Positions 1-8,883 of a stretch of 64,000 nt of DNA are shown here, in pieces (position 1 is the stretch's first letter; every line of letters begins with the position of its first letter). The notes beneath the pieces were generated by a model that searched no databases, was not told where the DNA came from, and was given only the letters and a program-made list of their open reading frames with translations. The translations under genes were made by a program, and so were the position numbers. This stretch comes from Luteimonas endophytica (lineage in GTDB: Bacteria; Pseudomonadota; Gammaproteobacteria; Xanthomonadales; Xanthomonadaceae): positions 19,289 through 83,288 of the forward strand of contig NZ_JARXRM010000026.1 in the NCBI RefSeq assembly GCF_029887875.1. The letters are read 5' to 3'.

Positions 1-371
1 TGCTCAACCAGCCGGCCGGACACCTGGAGCCGGACGAGAGCCTGGCGGATGCGGCGCTGCGCGAGACCCGCGAGGAAACCGGCTGGGAGGTCCGCCTGAC
101 GTGCTTCGTCGGCGCCTACCAGTGGCGCGCGCCGGCGGCGGCGGACGGCAGCGGCGGGCGCCATTTCCTGCGCTTCGCCTTCGCCGCCGAGCCGGTCTCC
201 CACGACCCGGGGCGCGAGCTCGACGCAGGCATCGTGCGGACGCTGTGGATGAGCCCCGACGAGCTGCAGCGGGCGCAGCCCCGCCACCGCAGCCCGCTGG
301 TGTGGCGGGCGGTGGCCGATTTCCTCGCCGGGCACCGCCATCCGCTGGCGTTGCTGCAGCAGCTGACGTGA
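1..371 (+). CDS. nudJ: NUDIX hydrolase, 5' truncated by window edge
   Basis: The reading frame is open from base 3 and ends at TGA 369-371; the first codons lie outside the window. The visible N-terminal part carries a complete Nudix box (G-x5-E-x7-R-E-x2-E-E-x-G-W, codons about 7-29), which binds the metal and hydrolyses nucleoside diphosphate derivatives. It is followed by a beta-strand rich half ending in a short helix. The gene precedes mnmA and hflD, the same order as nudJ-mnmA-hflD in Escherichia coli, where NudJ is a thiamine pyrophosphate/nucleotide phosphatase. The symbol rests on this synteny plus the Nudix box. The exact substrate cannot be read from sequence. Confidence 0.82.
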   Translation, partial: LNQPAGHLEPDESLADAALRETREETGWEVRLTCFVGAYQWRAPAAADGSGGRHFLRFAFAAEPVSHDPGRELDAGIVRTLWMSPDELQRAQPRHRSPLVWRAVADFLAGHRHPLALLQQLT

Positions 372-483
372 TCCCCGCGCACCAGGCCCTCCGCCAGCCC
401 TGCCCGGACGGCGAGGGCCGGCCGGCGCCGCCGGGCGCGAAGCCGCCCGTCCGGGTGCTGGCCGCGCCGCGGGTCCGGGCCGC

Positions 484-1608
484 ATGAACGGGGGCGTCGT
501 CGTCGGCATGTCCGGCGGGGTGGATTCTTCGGTGGCGGCGCTGCTGTTGCGCCAGGCCGGGGGCCCGGTCGCCGGCCTGTTCATGCGCAACTGGGCCGAT
601 GACGGCAGCGGCGACTGCCGCGCCGACGAGGACCGCCGCGACGCCGTCGCGGTCTGCGGCCGGCTCGGCATCCCGATCCATTTCCGCGACTTCTCGGCCG
701 AGTACTGGAGCGGCGTGTTCGAGCACTTCATCGCCGAGTACGCCGCCGGGCGCACCCCAAACCCGGACGTGTTGTGCAACCGCGAGATCAAGTTCGCGCA
801 CTTCCTGGAGGCGGCGCATGCGCTGGGCGCGGAACGCATCGCCACCGGCCACTACGCGCGCATCGACCGGCACTGCGGCCGCTGGCGCCTGCTGCGCGCC
901 AGCGACGCCGGCAAGGACCAGAGCTACTTCCTGCACCAGCTCGGCCAGGCGCAACTGGCGGCCACCGCGTTCCCGCTGGGCGGGCTGCACAAGCGCGAGG
1001 TGCGCGAACTGGCGCGCGGCGCCGGCCTGCCGACGGCGGCGAAGAAGGACTCCACCGGCATCTGCTTCATCGGCGAGCGCGACTTTCGCGAATTCCTCGG
1101 CCGCTACCTGCCCGCCCGCCCGGGCGAGATCAGGACCGCGGACGGGCGGACCATCGGCGAGCATCCGGGGGTGTTCTATTTCACCCTCGGCCAGCGCGAG
1201 GGCCTGGGCCTGGGCGGGGTGCGCGGCTTCGCCCAGGCGCCGTGGTACGTGGTCGGCAAGGACGTCCCCGGCAACGTGCTGGTGGTCGACCAGGACCACG
1301 ACAGCCGCTGGCTGATGTCGACCGTGATCTGGACCGCCCCGGCGCACTGGATCGCCGGGGCGCCGCCGGCCACGCGCTTCGAATGCAGCGCGCAGGCGCG
1401 CTATCGGCAGCAGGCCGAGCCTTGCGCGGTGGCGGTGGACGACGGCGGCCGGCTGGAGGTGCGTTTCGCCGGGCCGCAGCGCGCGGTGACCCCCGGCCAA
1501 TCCCTGGTCCTCTACGACGGCGAGGTCTGCCTGGGCGGCGCGGTGATCGAGCGGACCGATGCGCCGGCGCCCGGCGGGGTCGGCGCTGCGGGTAAACTGG
1601 CGGCATGA
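484..1608 (+). CDS. mnmA: tRNA-specific 2-thiouridylase MnmA
   Basis: MnmA adds sulfur to the wobble uridine (s2U34) of Lys, Glu and Gln tRNAs, using ATP to adenylate the base and a persulfide relay for the sulfur. The 374-residue product has the family length. The PP-loop ATP-binding motif SGGVDSS is at residues 10-16. The nucleophile in [12 protein letters not shown] is Cys98 and the second catalytic cysteine in [10 protein letters not shown] is Cys194. The ATG lies 8 residues before the PP-loop motif, as expected. The stop overlaps the start of hflD (ATGA), pointing to translational coupling. A 112-base gap separates it from the NUDIX gene. Confidence 0.97.
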   Translation: MNGGVVVGMSGGVDSSVAALLLRQAGGPVAGLFMRNWADDGSGDCRADEDRRDAVAVCGRLGIPIHFRDFSAEYWSGVFEHFIAEYAAGRTPNPDVLCNREIKFAHFLEAAHALGAERIATGHYARIDRHCGRWRLLRASDAGKDQSYFLHQLGQAQLAATAFPLGGLHKREVRELARGAGLPTAAKKDSTGICFIGERDFREFLGRYLPARPGEIRTADGRTIGEHPGVFYFTLGQREGLGLGGVRGFAQAPWYVVGKDVPGNVLVVDQDHDSRWLMSTVIWTAPAHWIAGAPPATRFECSAQARYRQQAEPCAVAVDDGGRLEVRFAGPQRAVTPGQSLVLYDGEVCLGGAVIERTDAPAPGGVGAAGKLAA

Positions 1609-2216
1609 ACAACCCATTCGACGAGCGGGTGCTGGCGCTGGCGGCGCTGGCGCAGTCCCTGCAGCAGGTTCGCTCCACCGCCGAGAGCGGGCAGTCCAGC
1701 GGCGACGCCACCCGCGCGGTGCTGGACGGCGTGTTTCGCATCGATGCCGATTCCACCGAGGAGGTCTACGGCGGCGTGGCGCGGCTGGGCCCGGGGCTGC
1801 GTACGCTGCGCGACCACCTGTCGAGCCAGGGGAAGGACGAGGCGCTGCCGCGCCTGGCGTTGGCCGTGGTCCGGCTCGAGCGCCGCTTCGTGGCCGAGCC
1901 GGCCACGGTCGAGGCGGTGGGTCGTGGCATCGCCGCGATCGCCCCGCAGGCGCAGGCCAGGGGCAGCGACCACCCCGAAGTGCTCGAGGCGCTCGGCGCG
2001 CTGTACGCCGACACCATCAGCCACCTGCGGCCGCGGGTGATGGTCCAGGGCACCCCGCATTATCTCGCCCAGCCCGGGGTGGTGGCGGAGATTCGCGCGC
2101 TGCTGCTGGCGGCGATGCGCTCGGCGGTGCTGTGGCGGCAGCTGGGCGGCAGCCAGTGGGATTTCCTGTTCTCGCGCCGCGCGATGCTCGAGGCGATCGA
2201 ACGCCGGCTCGCCTGA
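1605..2216 (+). CDS. hflD: High frequency lysogenization protein HflD homolog
   Basis: This 203-residue alpha-helical protein matches the HflD family in length and in its N-terminal pattern (start with [17 protein letters not shown], then helices with charged heptads). In E. coli HflD is a peripheral inner-membrane protein that interacts with phage lambda CII; its housekeeping role is unclear. It overlaps mnmA by 4 bases (ATGA), the conserved neighbour arrangement. In E. coli purB follows, but here a chemoreceptor gene with its own promoter follows, so the operon appears to end here. The assignment rests on synteny and general similarity rather than on catalytic motifs. Confidence 0.88.
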   Translation: MNNPFDERVLALAALAQSLQQVRSTAESGQSSGDATRAVLDGVFRIDADSTEEVYGGVARLGPGLRTLRDHLSSQGKDEALPRLALAVVRLERRFVAEPATVEAVGRGIAAIAPQAQARGSDHPEVLEALGALYADTISHLRPRVMVQGTPHYLAQPGVVAEIRALLLAAMRSAVLWRQLGGSQWDFLFSRRAMLEAIERRLA

Positions 2217-2218
2217 AC

Positions 2219-2241
2219 GGGCGCGGCGCGTTCGCGCGCCC
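2219..2241 (+). terminator. Possible terminator hairpin after hflD
   Basis: A 7-bp G+C stem (GGGCGCG / CGCGCCC) with a 9-base loop begins 2 bases after the hflD stop. Only CTTCCC follows, so there is no good U tract. It could be a weak intrinsic terminator or simply a G+C-rich inverted repeat. Confidence 0.3.
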
Positions 2242-2307
2242 TTCCCGGCTGCGCCCGGCCCCCGCTGGCGAGCCTGCGCGCAGGCGTGAACGGCCGTCCC
2301 CGGCTCC

Positions 2308-2334
2308 TAAAGATGGCGTGGGCGGGGCCGATAC
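2308..2334 (+). promoter_or_regulatory. Sigma-28 (FliA) promoter of the first chemoreceptor
   Basis: TAAAG at 2308-2312 and GCCGATAC at 2327-2334 are separated by exactly 14 bases, the spacing of the E. coli FliA consensus. The gene start is 30 bases after the -10 box, leaving a short leader with an AGAGAG ribosome-binding stretch. The site places this receptor in the late flagellar/chemotaxis regulon, apart from the housekeeping operon in front of it. Confidence 0.88.
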
Positions 2335-2364
2335 TGCGATCAAGAATCCGCAGAGAGCCCCCCA

Positions 2365-3558
2365 ATGTATCCACGCATCCTGATCCGTCTCGCCGCGCCG
2401 CTGGTGCTGACGCTGCTGTTGCCCGCCGCCTTCGCGGTCGACGGCCTGGCGCCGCTGCGCTGGGCGGTGCTGGTGACGATGACCGCCAGCTGGCTGGCGT
2501 TCGCCTGGTGGATCGTGGTCCGCGAGGGCCGCCATTCCCCCGAGCACGTCAAGGCGATGCGGGAGCAGGACGAGTTGCTGACCGAGCTGCGCCAGTTCGT
2601 CGGCGCCGAGATCGAGGGCTCGCGCCAGGAGGTCGAGCGCGCACGCGGGCTGATCCGCCAGGCGGTGAGCGGGCTGGGTGGCAGTTTCGAGGCAATGAAC
2701 CGCAAGTCGCGCCAGCAGGGCGTGGCGATGGCGCGGATCATCGACCATGCAGGCGAGCAGAACGGCGGCGGCGGCGCCGACGTGGCCCGCTTCGCCCAGC
2801 ACGCCAGCCAGCGCATGGAGCAGTTGGTCGAGGCGCTGGAGCAGGTCAGCGGCCAGAGCGGCACCACCGTCGCCCACATCGACGAGATGGCCACGCACCT
2901 GGACGGGATCTTCTCGCTGCTCGAGGACGTCAAGTCGATCGCCGACCAGACCAACCTGCTGGCGCTCAATGCCGCGATCGAGGCGGCTCGTGCCGGCGAG
3001 GCGGGCCGCGGCTTCGCCGTGGTCGCCGACGAGGTGCGCAACCTCTCCGAGCGCTCGACCACCTTCAACGAGCAGATCCGCAAGCTGGCGCACAGCTCCA
3101 AGGAGTCCATCGCCAAGGTGCGCGAGACGGTCTCGCACATGGCCTCCCGCGACATGGATCGCTCGCGCGAGGCGCGCTCCGAGGCCGCGACCATGCTCGA
3201 ACAGGTGGCGGCGATCAACCGCTCGCTGGGCGAGAGCATGCGCGAGATCTCCGATTGCGGTCGCGACATCGACGCGAGCGTGGCCGAGGCGGTGCGTGCG
3301 CTGCAGTTCGAGGACATCGCCACCCAGTCGCTGGGCGCGGTGCACTCCCACCTGGAGCGCCTGAGCGCGATCAACCGCGAGGCCGTCGACCTGCAGGAGC
3401 TGCTGCATCGCAACGGTGGGGTGTTCGACAACGAGATGGTGCGGGCGCTGGAGCGCATCGGCCATCGCCTGCGCGAGATGCGCGGCACCTGGGAAGCGCC
3501 GCCGCACAAGCCGGTGACGCAGCATGACATGGGCGCCGGAACCGTGGAGCTGTTCTGA
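2365..3558 (+). CDS. Methyl-accepting chemotaxis protein without periplasmic sensor domain
   Basis: The 397-residue protein begins with two closely spaced hydrophobic segments (about 7-25 and 31-51) with only a handful of residues between them, so it has no room for a ligand-binding periplasmic domain and no clear HAMP domain. The rest is the cytoplasmic coiled-coil signalling region. The conserved hairpin tip around [19 protein letters not shown] lies at about residues 194-212, where CheA and CheW bind in this family. The C-terminus is GTVELF rather than a CheR-tethering pentapeptide. Input is probably intracellular or from the membrane. A sigma-28 promoter lies directly upstream. Confidence 0.92.
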   Translation: MYPRILIRLAAPLVLTLLLPAAFAVDGLAPLRWAVLVTMTASWLAFAWWIVVREGRHSPEHVKAMREQDELLTELRQFVGAEIEGSRQEVERARGLIRQAVSGLGGSFEAMNRKSRQQGVAMARIIDHAGEQNGGGGADVARFAQHASQRMEQLVEALEQVSGQSGTTVAHIDEMATHLDGIFSLLEDVKSIADQTNLLALNAAIEAARAGEAGRGFAVVADEVRNLSERSTTFNEQIRKLAHSSKESIAKVRETVSHMASRDMDRSREARSEAATMLEQVAAINRSLGESMREISDCGRDIDASVAEAVRALQFEDIATQSLGAVHSHLERLSAINREAVDLQELLHRNGGVFDNEMVRALERIGHRLREMRGTWEAPPHKPVTQHDMGAGTVELF

Positions 3559-3760
3559 TCCGATCGACGATCCGCGCCATGGCCGCTTCCCCCCACGACT
3601 TCCCTGCCCCGGCCCGCGCCGGGGCAGTCGGGTGTCTGGCCACGCCACGCCCGCTGCGCAGCGGGTCGTGGACGCGTCGGACGCCGCCATCCCTGGCCCG
3701 GCCGTTTCCACGCGGAGGATGCGTTGCCGTACCGGCGCCGGCTCCATCGGCCTCCGCGCC

Positions 3761-3991
3761 GTGAGCGCCGACGGCTCGCTGGGGCGGTCCATAGACGCCT
3801 GCGACCAGGTGGATTCGCCGGTTCTGGCCGAAGACCACCGCACGACCCTGCGGCGGCTCGAACAGCAGGCACGCCAGGAACTGGCGGCGCTGACCACCGA
3901 CGCCAACCACCCCGCTCCGCTCCAGGCATGCGTGGACTGGGACCTGGCGCTGTGCCCCGGCGAGCCGCCTGATACCGCGGCGCCGGATTGA
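3761..3991 (+). CDS. Doubtful small hypothetical protein
   Basis: A 76-codon frame starting at GTG has less repetitive composition than the other frames of this region, with a helix-like stretch around TTLRRLEQQARQELAALTTD. It has no convincing ribosome-binding site and I do not recognise it. The same frame extends upstream to 3524. It may be a remnant of a small gene or a chance frame in G+C-rich DNA, which I consider at least as likely. Confidence 0.18.
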   Translation: MSADGSLGRSIDACDQVDSPVLAEDHRTTLRRLEQQARQELAALTTDANHPAPLQACVDWDLALCPGEPPDTAAPD

Positions 3992-4136
3992 GGGTCGGAC
4001 CGGCGCCCGCATTTCGCTCGGTCGTGCATGGGTGTGAGGGAACTCGACTGAGAAGCCGATGAACGGGCTTCGGAGAAACCGGTGCGTGGGCTTCGGAGCC
4101 GGCGGCGCCCGGGCCGGGGGAGGCTCCCCGGCGAGT

Positions 4137-4341
4137 CGGGCCATCCATGGCCCGATCCGCCGCCGCAGGCCGTCCCTGGCCTCGGCCCCGGCGCCGCGGT
4201 GGTGATTCGCTTTCGGACGCTCGGTAGCCAATCCATCCGAAGCCCACCAATGCCGACAGCGGGAGACGTGCCGGGGGTGTTGCGGAGAGCTGCACATGGA
4301 TGTGCAGCGGCCCTGACTCCGGCCATGGATGGCCGGACGGA
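4137..4341. repeat. Cluster of CATGGATG-centred hairpins
   Basis: Three short perfect inverted repeats share a core. CGGGCCAT-CC-ATGGCCCG lies near 4137-4154, CTGCACA-TGGA-TGTGCAG near 4289-4308, and TCCGGCCAT-GG-ATGGCCGGA near 4318-4337. The last abuts the 159-bp tandem repeat. The shared core suggests a family of REP-like elements rather than unrelated palindromes. Function is unknown; convergent gene ends are a usual location for such elements. Confidence 0.55.
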
Positions 4342-4693
4342 AGGGCGGAGCAATGCCCCCGGCGCGGCTCACGCCCCGCACAGCAGGCCGAAGGCGCTCT
4401 TGAAGAACCCATCCCAGGAGCGGCGATTCGCTGTCGCTGCCCCGTGGCGACGGTGATGGATCCCTCCATCGGACAGGACTGCCTGGCGCGGCCGGACGGA
4501 AGGGCGGAGCAATGCCCCCGGCGCGGCTCACGCCCCGCACAGCAGGCCGAAGGCGCTCTTGAAGCACCCACCCCAGGAGCGGCGATTCGCTGTCGCTGCC
4601 CCGTGGCGACGGTGATGGATCCCTCCATCGAACAGGACTGCCTGGCGCGGCCGGACGGAAGGGCGGAGCAAGGCCCCCAGGCGCGGCTCACGC
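4333..4693. repeat. 159-bp tandem repeat, two full copies and a partial third
   Basis: Copy 1 is 4333-4491 and copy 2 is 4492-4650. They differ at only 3 positions that I can find (two near the GAAGAACCCATCCC segment, one near the end). A third copy begins at 4651 and decays after about 45 bases. Each unit contains a small hairpin (GATGGA-TCCC-TCCATC). The period is 53 codons, so open frames run through it, but the translations look like no protein I know. High identity points to recent duplication or gene conversion. Confidence 0.85.
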
Positions 4694-4814
4694 CGCGGGA
4701 CGCATCCGACGAATCTCAAGTGCCGAAGATGCAAAGAACCTGCTGCCAGGGACTCGCTGGCGCCGCCCTTTCGACCGCGCCGAGGGTCGCGGCAGCTAGG
4801 CCGCCCGGCGCAGT

Positions 4815-7613
4815 TCAGCAGGCGATGAGCGGCGGCGTCGGGGCGATGGCGATCGGTTCCGCCCCACCCTGCGCCATGCCGCCACGCAGCCACTGCGCCA
4901 TCTCCCGCGGCGGCAGCGGGCGGGTGTAGAGGTATCCCTGGATCTCGTCGCAGCCGTGCTGGCGCAGCAGCCGCTCCTCGATCGCGGTTTCCACGCCCTC
5001 CACCACCACCTGCATCCGCATGGCCTGGCCGAGCTGGATGATCGCGCGGGTCAGATCGCCCGACGCGGTGCTGCGCTGGATGTCCAGGATCAGGCTGCGG
5101 TCGATCTTCAGGCGGCTGACCGGAAAACGGTTCAGGTAGTGGAGGTTCGAAAAGCCGGTCCCGAAATCGTCGACGGCCAGACTCACCCCGTGGCGCTGCA
5201 GCGTGGCGAAGCACTCGTGCAGGATCTCGGTGTCGCGCACCAGCGCCGACTCGGTGAGCTCGAGCTCGAGCCGGTGCGGCGGCCAGCCGGCCTGCTCGCA
5301 GCGCGCGATCACCCGCTCGGCGAAACCGCGATCGCGCAGCTGCACCGCCGACACGTTCACCGACATCCGCCCGAATCGCAGCCCCGCCTCCTCCCAGGCG
5401 GCGGCCTGGCGGCACGCCTCGGAGATCACCCAATCGCCCAGCCGCACGATTTCCCCGCACTCCTCCGCGATCGGGATGAACTCGGCCGGCCCGCAGTGGC
5501 CCCCGGCCGGGCGATGCCAGCGCAGCAGCGCCTCGATCCCCGGCGCGGTGGCGCTGTCGACGTGCACCAGCGGCTGGTAGACCACCGAGAACTCGTCCCG
5601 GTCCAGGGCCCCGCGCAGGGCGTGCTCGATCTTCAGCCGCCGCCTCGCCTGCTGCAGCGCTTCCTGGGTATAGAACGCGTGGTTGCCGCGCCCGTGCTGG
5701 CGTGCCGCGCACAGCGCCACGCCGGCCGCGCGCAGGAGATCGTCGAAGCCGTCGCCGGGGCTCTCGCGCACCGCGATGCCGACGCTGGCGCCGATCTTCA
5801 GGGTCTCGGTGCCGACGTGCAGCGGCTCGCCGAGCGCGGCGATCAGCCGCGACGCGGCGTCGCCCACCGCGGCGCGGTCGCGGGCCCCGCTGAGCAGCAC
5901 CGCGAATTCGTCCGCGCCCAGCCGGCCGAACAGGTCGGCGCCTCCCAGGCACTGGTGCATCCGCGCCGCGGAGGCCTTGAGCACCGCGTCGCCGGCGCCG
6001 TGGCCGAAGCTCTCGTTGATGCCGCGGAAGCCATCGATGTCCACCAGCAGCATCGCCAGCCGGGACTCCCCGGCGTCGGCCGCCAGGGCCTCCTCCGCCT
6101 GGCGCCGCAGCAGGCCGCGGTTGGGCAGCCCGGTGAGCGGATCGTAGTGCGAGAGCATCTCGATCCGGGCGCTGGTCTCGCGCTCCCGGGTGATGTCCCG
6201 GAACAGCACGATATGGCGCGCCGGGCCGCCCTCGTCGCGATCCAGCTCGATCACCACCTGGACCCAGACCCGTTCCCCGCTGCCGCGATAGAAGCAGCCC
6301 TCCACCCGCTCGGGCGCACCGCCGTCGGCGGCCCGTACCAGCGCGGCCTCGAAGGCCTCGCGGGAGGCGGTGGTGTACAGCGCCAGCACCTCGTCCAGCA
6401 CGACCGGGCCGGGCGCCATGCCGTGCAGGCGCGCGCATTCCTCGGTCCACTGCATGCGCCGGGTGGCAGGGTCGATCTCGGCGCCGCCGATCCCGCCGAG
6501 CGCAGAGACCCGCGCCAGCAGCTCGGTGCGGCTGCGGATCAGCGCGTCGACGCGGCGCTGCCCGGTGACGTCCTGGACCTGGGCCAGGACCCGCTGCAGA
6601 TTGCCGTCGGGGTCGAGCTGGGGCTGCGCCCAGATCAGCAGGTGCAGGCCATCCGGTTCGGCAGGCGTGGCCAGCTCGATCTCGAAATGGGCCAGCCGCC
6701 CGTCCTGGCGGATCCGGCGCCAGGCCTTGCGCAGCTCCCCGGCAGAGTGGCGGCCGATGCGGCGCACCCAGGCGCGACTGCCGGTGGCGTCCTCCGGTAG
6801 GCCGGCCAGCGCACGCAGTTCGGGCGAGCACCACACCACGTCGCTGTCGGGGTCCCAGGCCCAGCTCGAGGTCCCGGCGATGCGCTGGGTCTCCTCGAGC
6901 AGCCATTGCTGGTCTCGCAGGCGCTGTTCCAGCTGCTTCTGGGTGCCGATCTCGGTATGGGTGCCGACCATGCGCAGGGGGCGGCCGTTGGCGTCGCTGG
7001 CGATCACCCGGCCGCTGTCGCGCACCCAGCGCCAGCTGCCGTCGCGGTGGCGCAGGCGATGCTCGCACACGTAGGTCGGTGTGCGCCCTTCGAGATGGTC
7101 GGCGAGCCGCTCGCGCACCCGCGCGATGTCCTCGGGGTGGACCAGCGACAGCGCGGCGTCGAGTCCCTCGTCGAGCGCGTCATCGCCGCTGCCGGCCTCG
7201 TAGCCCAGCATCGCCCGCCACGAGCGCGACCGGAAGGTGCGGTTGCCGGCCACGTCCCAGTCCCACAGGCCGTGGCCGGCGCTGTCCAGCGCCGCCTGCC
7301 AGCGGCTGGCGCCGTCCGGCTCGGGCACGCTCACCGTGTAGGCGACCGCGCCGCCGCCCTCCCCGGCCACCGCGCGCATCCAGCCGTCGAGACGCCCGGA
7401 GGGTCCGGGAAGGGAACACGGGATCGCCGTCGCGCCCTCGCGCAGCCGCTGGCGCAGGTCGGCCAGCAGCTGGGCGTAGTGCGCGGCGCTCCGGTCCAGG
7501 CCGAGCGCCTGCGCCGCGGGGTTGGCCAGGACCACCGCGCCGTCGGCGTCGAGCACCAGCATCGCGCTCGGGAGCGGGTGCCGCAGCAGGCTGGTGATCG
7601 CGCCGGAGTCCAT
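4815..7613 (-). CDS. Multi-PAS GGDEF/EAL protein, probable c-di-GMP phosphodiesterase
   Basis: The 932-residue protein has about four PAS-type sensor modules (roughly residues 10-490), a GGDEF domain (about 495-650) and an EAL domain (about 665-915). No membrane segment is evident. The diguanylate cyclase signature reads GADEF (566-570), so cyclase activity is doubtful. The EAL domain keeps its hallmark residues: EALLRW (694-699), ELTES, DDFGTG, KIDRS and VVEGVET. It therefore probably hydrolyses c-di-GMP under control of the PAS modules. The frame stays open far upstream of 7613, but ATG 7613 fits the first PAS domain and sits behind an AAGG stretch. It is divergent from the sensor kinase gene at 7797. 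Confidence 0.9.
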   Translation of the reverse strand: MDSGAITSLLRHPLPSAMLVLDADGAVVLANPAAQALGLDRSAAHYAQLLADLRQRLREGATAIPCSLPGPSGRLDGWMRAVAGEGGGAVAYTVSVPEPDGASRWQAALDSAGHGLWDWDVAGNRTFRSRSWRAMLGYEAGSGDDALDEGLDAALSLVHPEDIARVRERLADHLEGRTPTYVCEHRLRHRDGSWRWVRDSGRVIASDANGRPLRMVGTHTEIGTQKQLEQRLRDQQWLLEETQRIAGTSSWAWDPDSDVVWCSPELRALAGLPEDATGSRAWVRRIGRHSAGELRKAWRRIRQDGRLAHFEIELATPAEPDGLHLLIWAQPQLDPDGNLQRVLAQVQDVTGQRRVDALIRSRTELLARVSALGGIGGAEIDPATRRMQWTEECARLHGMAPGPVVLDEVLALYTTASREAFEAALVRAADGGAPERVEGCFYRGSGERVWVQVVIELDRDEGGPARHIVLFRDITRERETSARIEMLSHYDPLTGLPNRGLLRRQAEEALAADAGESRLAMLLVDIDGFRGINESFGHGAGDAVLKASAARMHQCLGGADLFGRLGADEFAVLLSGARDRAAVGDAASRLIAALGEPLHVGTETLKIGASVGIAVRESPGDGFDDLLRAAGVALCAARQHGRGNHAFYTQEALQQARRRLKIEHALRGALDRDEFSVVYQPLVHVDSATAPGIEALLRWHRPAGGHCGPAEFIPIAEECGEIVRLGDWVISEACRQAAAWEEAGLRFGRMSVNVSAVQLRDRGFAERVIARCEQAGWPPHRLELELTESALVRDTEILHECFATLQRHGVSLAVDDFGTGFSNLHYLNRFPVSRLKIDRSLILDIQRSTASGDLTRAIIQLGQAMRMQVVVEGVETAIEERLLRQHGCDEIQGYLYTRPLPPREMAQWLRGGMAQGGAEPIAIAPTPPLIAC

Positions 7614-7796
7614 CGGTTCTACCTTGATAGCCGCACCCTTGGAACGCCCTGCCGCGAGGCGGCGGGGCGCGCGAGACGCCGCCGAGAGCTGTGACGGGCG
7701 TTCGATTGACCTGTTAGCGGCGGCACCGGCCGGAAGTTGAGGCCCCCAGTCCATCGGGACGGCGTCAGAGGGCGCCGGTTCCGGTACGATCCACGG

Positions 7797-8882
7797 GTGA
7801 CCGAAATGGAACAGGCCCGACGCCAGCTGCAGGAGCGGGAGCAGCAATTCGGCGAACTGATGCGCATCCTGCCGGACGGGGTCATGCTGATCGCCGATGG
7901 CCGCGCGATCTATGCCAACCCGGCCTGCGCCGCGCAGTTCGGCTACGGCCCCGATGACCTGCCCGGCCAGCCGCTGGCGGCGCTGGTCGAGGACGGCGCC
8001 CTGGCGCGCCTCGGCGCTCTGCTCGACGCCGGCGATGCCGGATCCGCGGGCGCAGCGTCGGCGCCGCGCATGCGCCGCGCCGACGGCAGCCTGTTCAACG
8101 CCGCGCTCTCGGCCTGCGACGCCCGCTACGGCGGCCTCGCCTGCAAGCTGCTGATCGTGCGCGACCTGAGCGAGCCGGAGCGGATGCGCGACGCGCTCGC
8201 GCTCGGCAACCGCGAGCTGCAGGCGCTGGCCGGGCGCCTGTTCTCGCTGCAGGAGGACGAGCGCCGGGCGATCTCGCGGGAACTGCACGACGACATCGGC
8301 CAGTCGATCACCGCCATCAAGCTGTCGGCCAGCGCCGCCCTCGATGAAACGGATCCGGCGCGCCGCCGCGAGGACCTGGCCGGGATCATCGAGATCGCCG
8401 ACGCCACCCTCGACAAGCTGCGCGACATCTCCACCCTGCTGCGGCCGCCGCAGCTCGATGCGCTGGGCCTGGAGGCGGCCCTGCGCGGGCACGCGCAGCA
8501 GCTGTTCCGCAACGGCGGCACCGGGGTCGATCTGAAGATCGAGCCGCTGCCGCGGCGCCCCGCGCGCGAAGTGGAGCAGGCCTGCTTCCGCATCGCCCAG
8601 GAGGCGCTGACCAACGTCCTGCGGCATTCGCGGGCGGGTGCGACTTCGGTGCGGCTGCACGACCGCGACGGTGCGATCGGCCTGGAAGTCCAGGACGACG
8701 GCGGCGGCTTCGAGCCGGCCCGGGCGCGCGGCCTGGGCCTGGTGATCATGCGCGAACGCGCGCAGACCGTCGGCGGCAGCCTGCGGATCGAATCTTCCGC
8801 CGCCGGCACCCGGATCAGCGCGCTGCTGCCCTACGCGCCCGCGCCGCGCACAGACCGCGCACCCGACCTGGACGGGGGCTAG
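7797..8882 (+). CDS. PAS sensor histidine kinase, NarL/NreB type
   Basis: The protein (361 residues from GTG 7797; ATG 7806 is the alternative) has an N-terminal coiled coil, one PAS domain (about 20-130), a HisKA_3 dimerisation domain with the phospho-acceptor in SRELHDDIGQ (His164) and a C-terminal ATPase domain with DDGGGF and GLGLVIMRERA. No membrane segment is visible, so it should sense a cytoplasmic signal. Kinases of this subfamily usually phosphorylate LuxR/NarL-type regulators; one such regulator lies in the island at 29598, but pairing is a guess. The next gene starts 1 base after the stop, so the two are probably co-transcribed. Confidence 0.9.
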   Translation: MTEMEQARRQLQEREQQFGELMRILPDGVMLIADGRAIYANPACAAQFGYGPDDLPGQPLAALVEDGALARLGALLDAGDAGSAGAASAPRMRRADGSLFNAALSACDARYGGLACKLLIVRDLSEPERMRDALALGNRELQALAGRLFSLQEDERRAISRELHDDIGQSITAIKLSASAALDETDPARRREDLAGIIEIADATLDKLRDISTLLRPPQLDALGLEAALRGHAQQLFRNGGTGVDLKIEPLPRRPAREVEQACFRIAQEALTNVLRHSRAGATSVRLHDRDGAIGLEVQDDGGGFEPARARGLGLVIMRERAQTVGGSLRIESSAAGTRISALLPYAPAPRTDRAPDLDGG

Positions 8883-8883
8883 C

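Larger units (their letters stand above)
3559..4814 (+). other. 1.25-kb convergent intergenic region, repeat rich
   Basis: The region lies between the 3' end of the chemoreceptor gene (plus) and the 3' end of the GGDEF/EAL gene (minus), so no promoter is required here. It holds several perfect hairpins built around CATGGATG (4137-4341), a 159-bp near-perfect tandem duplication (4333-4693) and one doubtful short frame at 3761-3991. Long open frames occur in most frames because of the high G+C content, but none resembles a known protein. I see no insertion-sequence ends or transposase remnant. Confidence 0.6.

Noticed and set aside
4..1617. Long open frame on the minus strand opposite mnmA
   Set aside because: Its translation is Arg/Ala/Gly rich with no domain signature, and the plus strand carries a complete MnmA with both catalytic cysteines. 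It is a shadow frame from high third-position G+C.
4300..4929. Open frame through the 159-bp tandem repeat (plus strand) and its minus-strand counterparts
   Set aside because: Repetition of a 53-codon block, no ribosome-binding site and no known protein; reading frames are open on both strands because of base composition. Treated as noncoding repeat.
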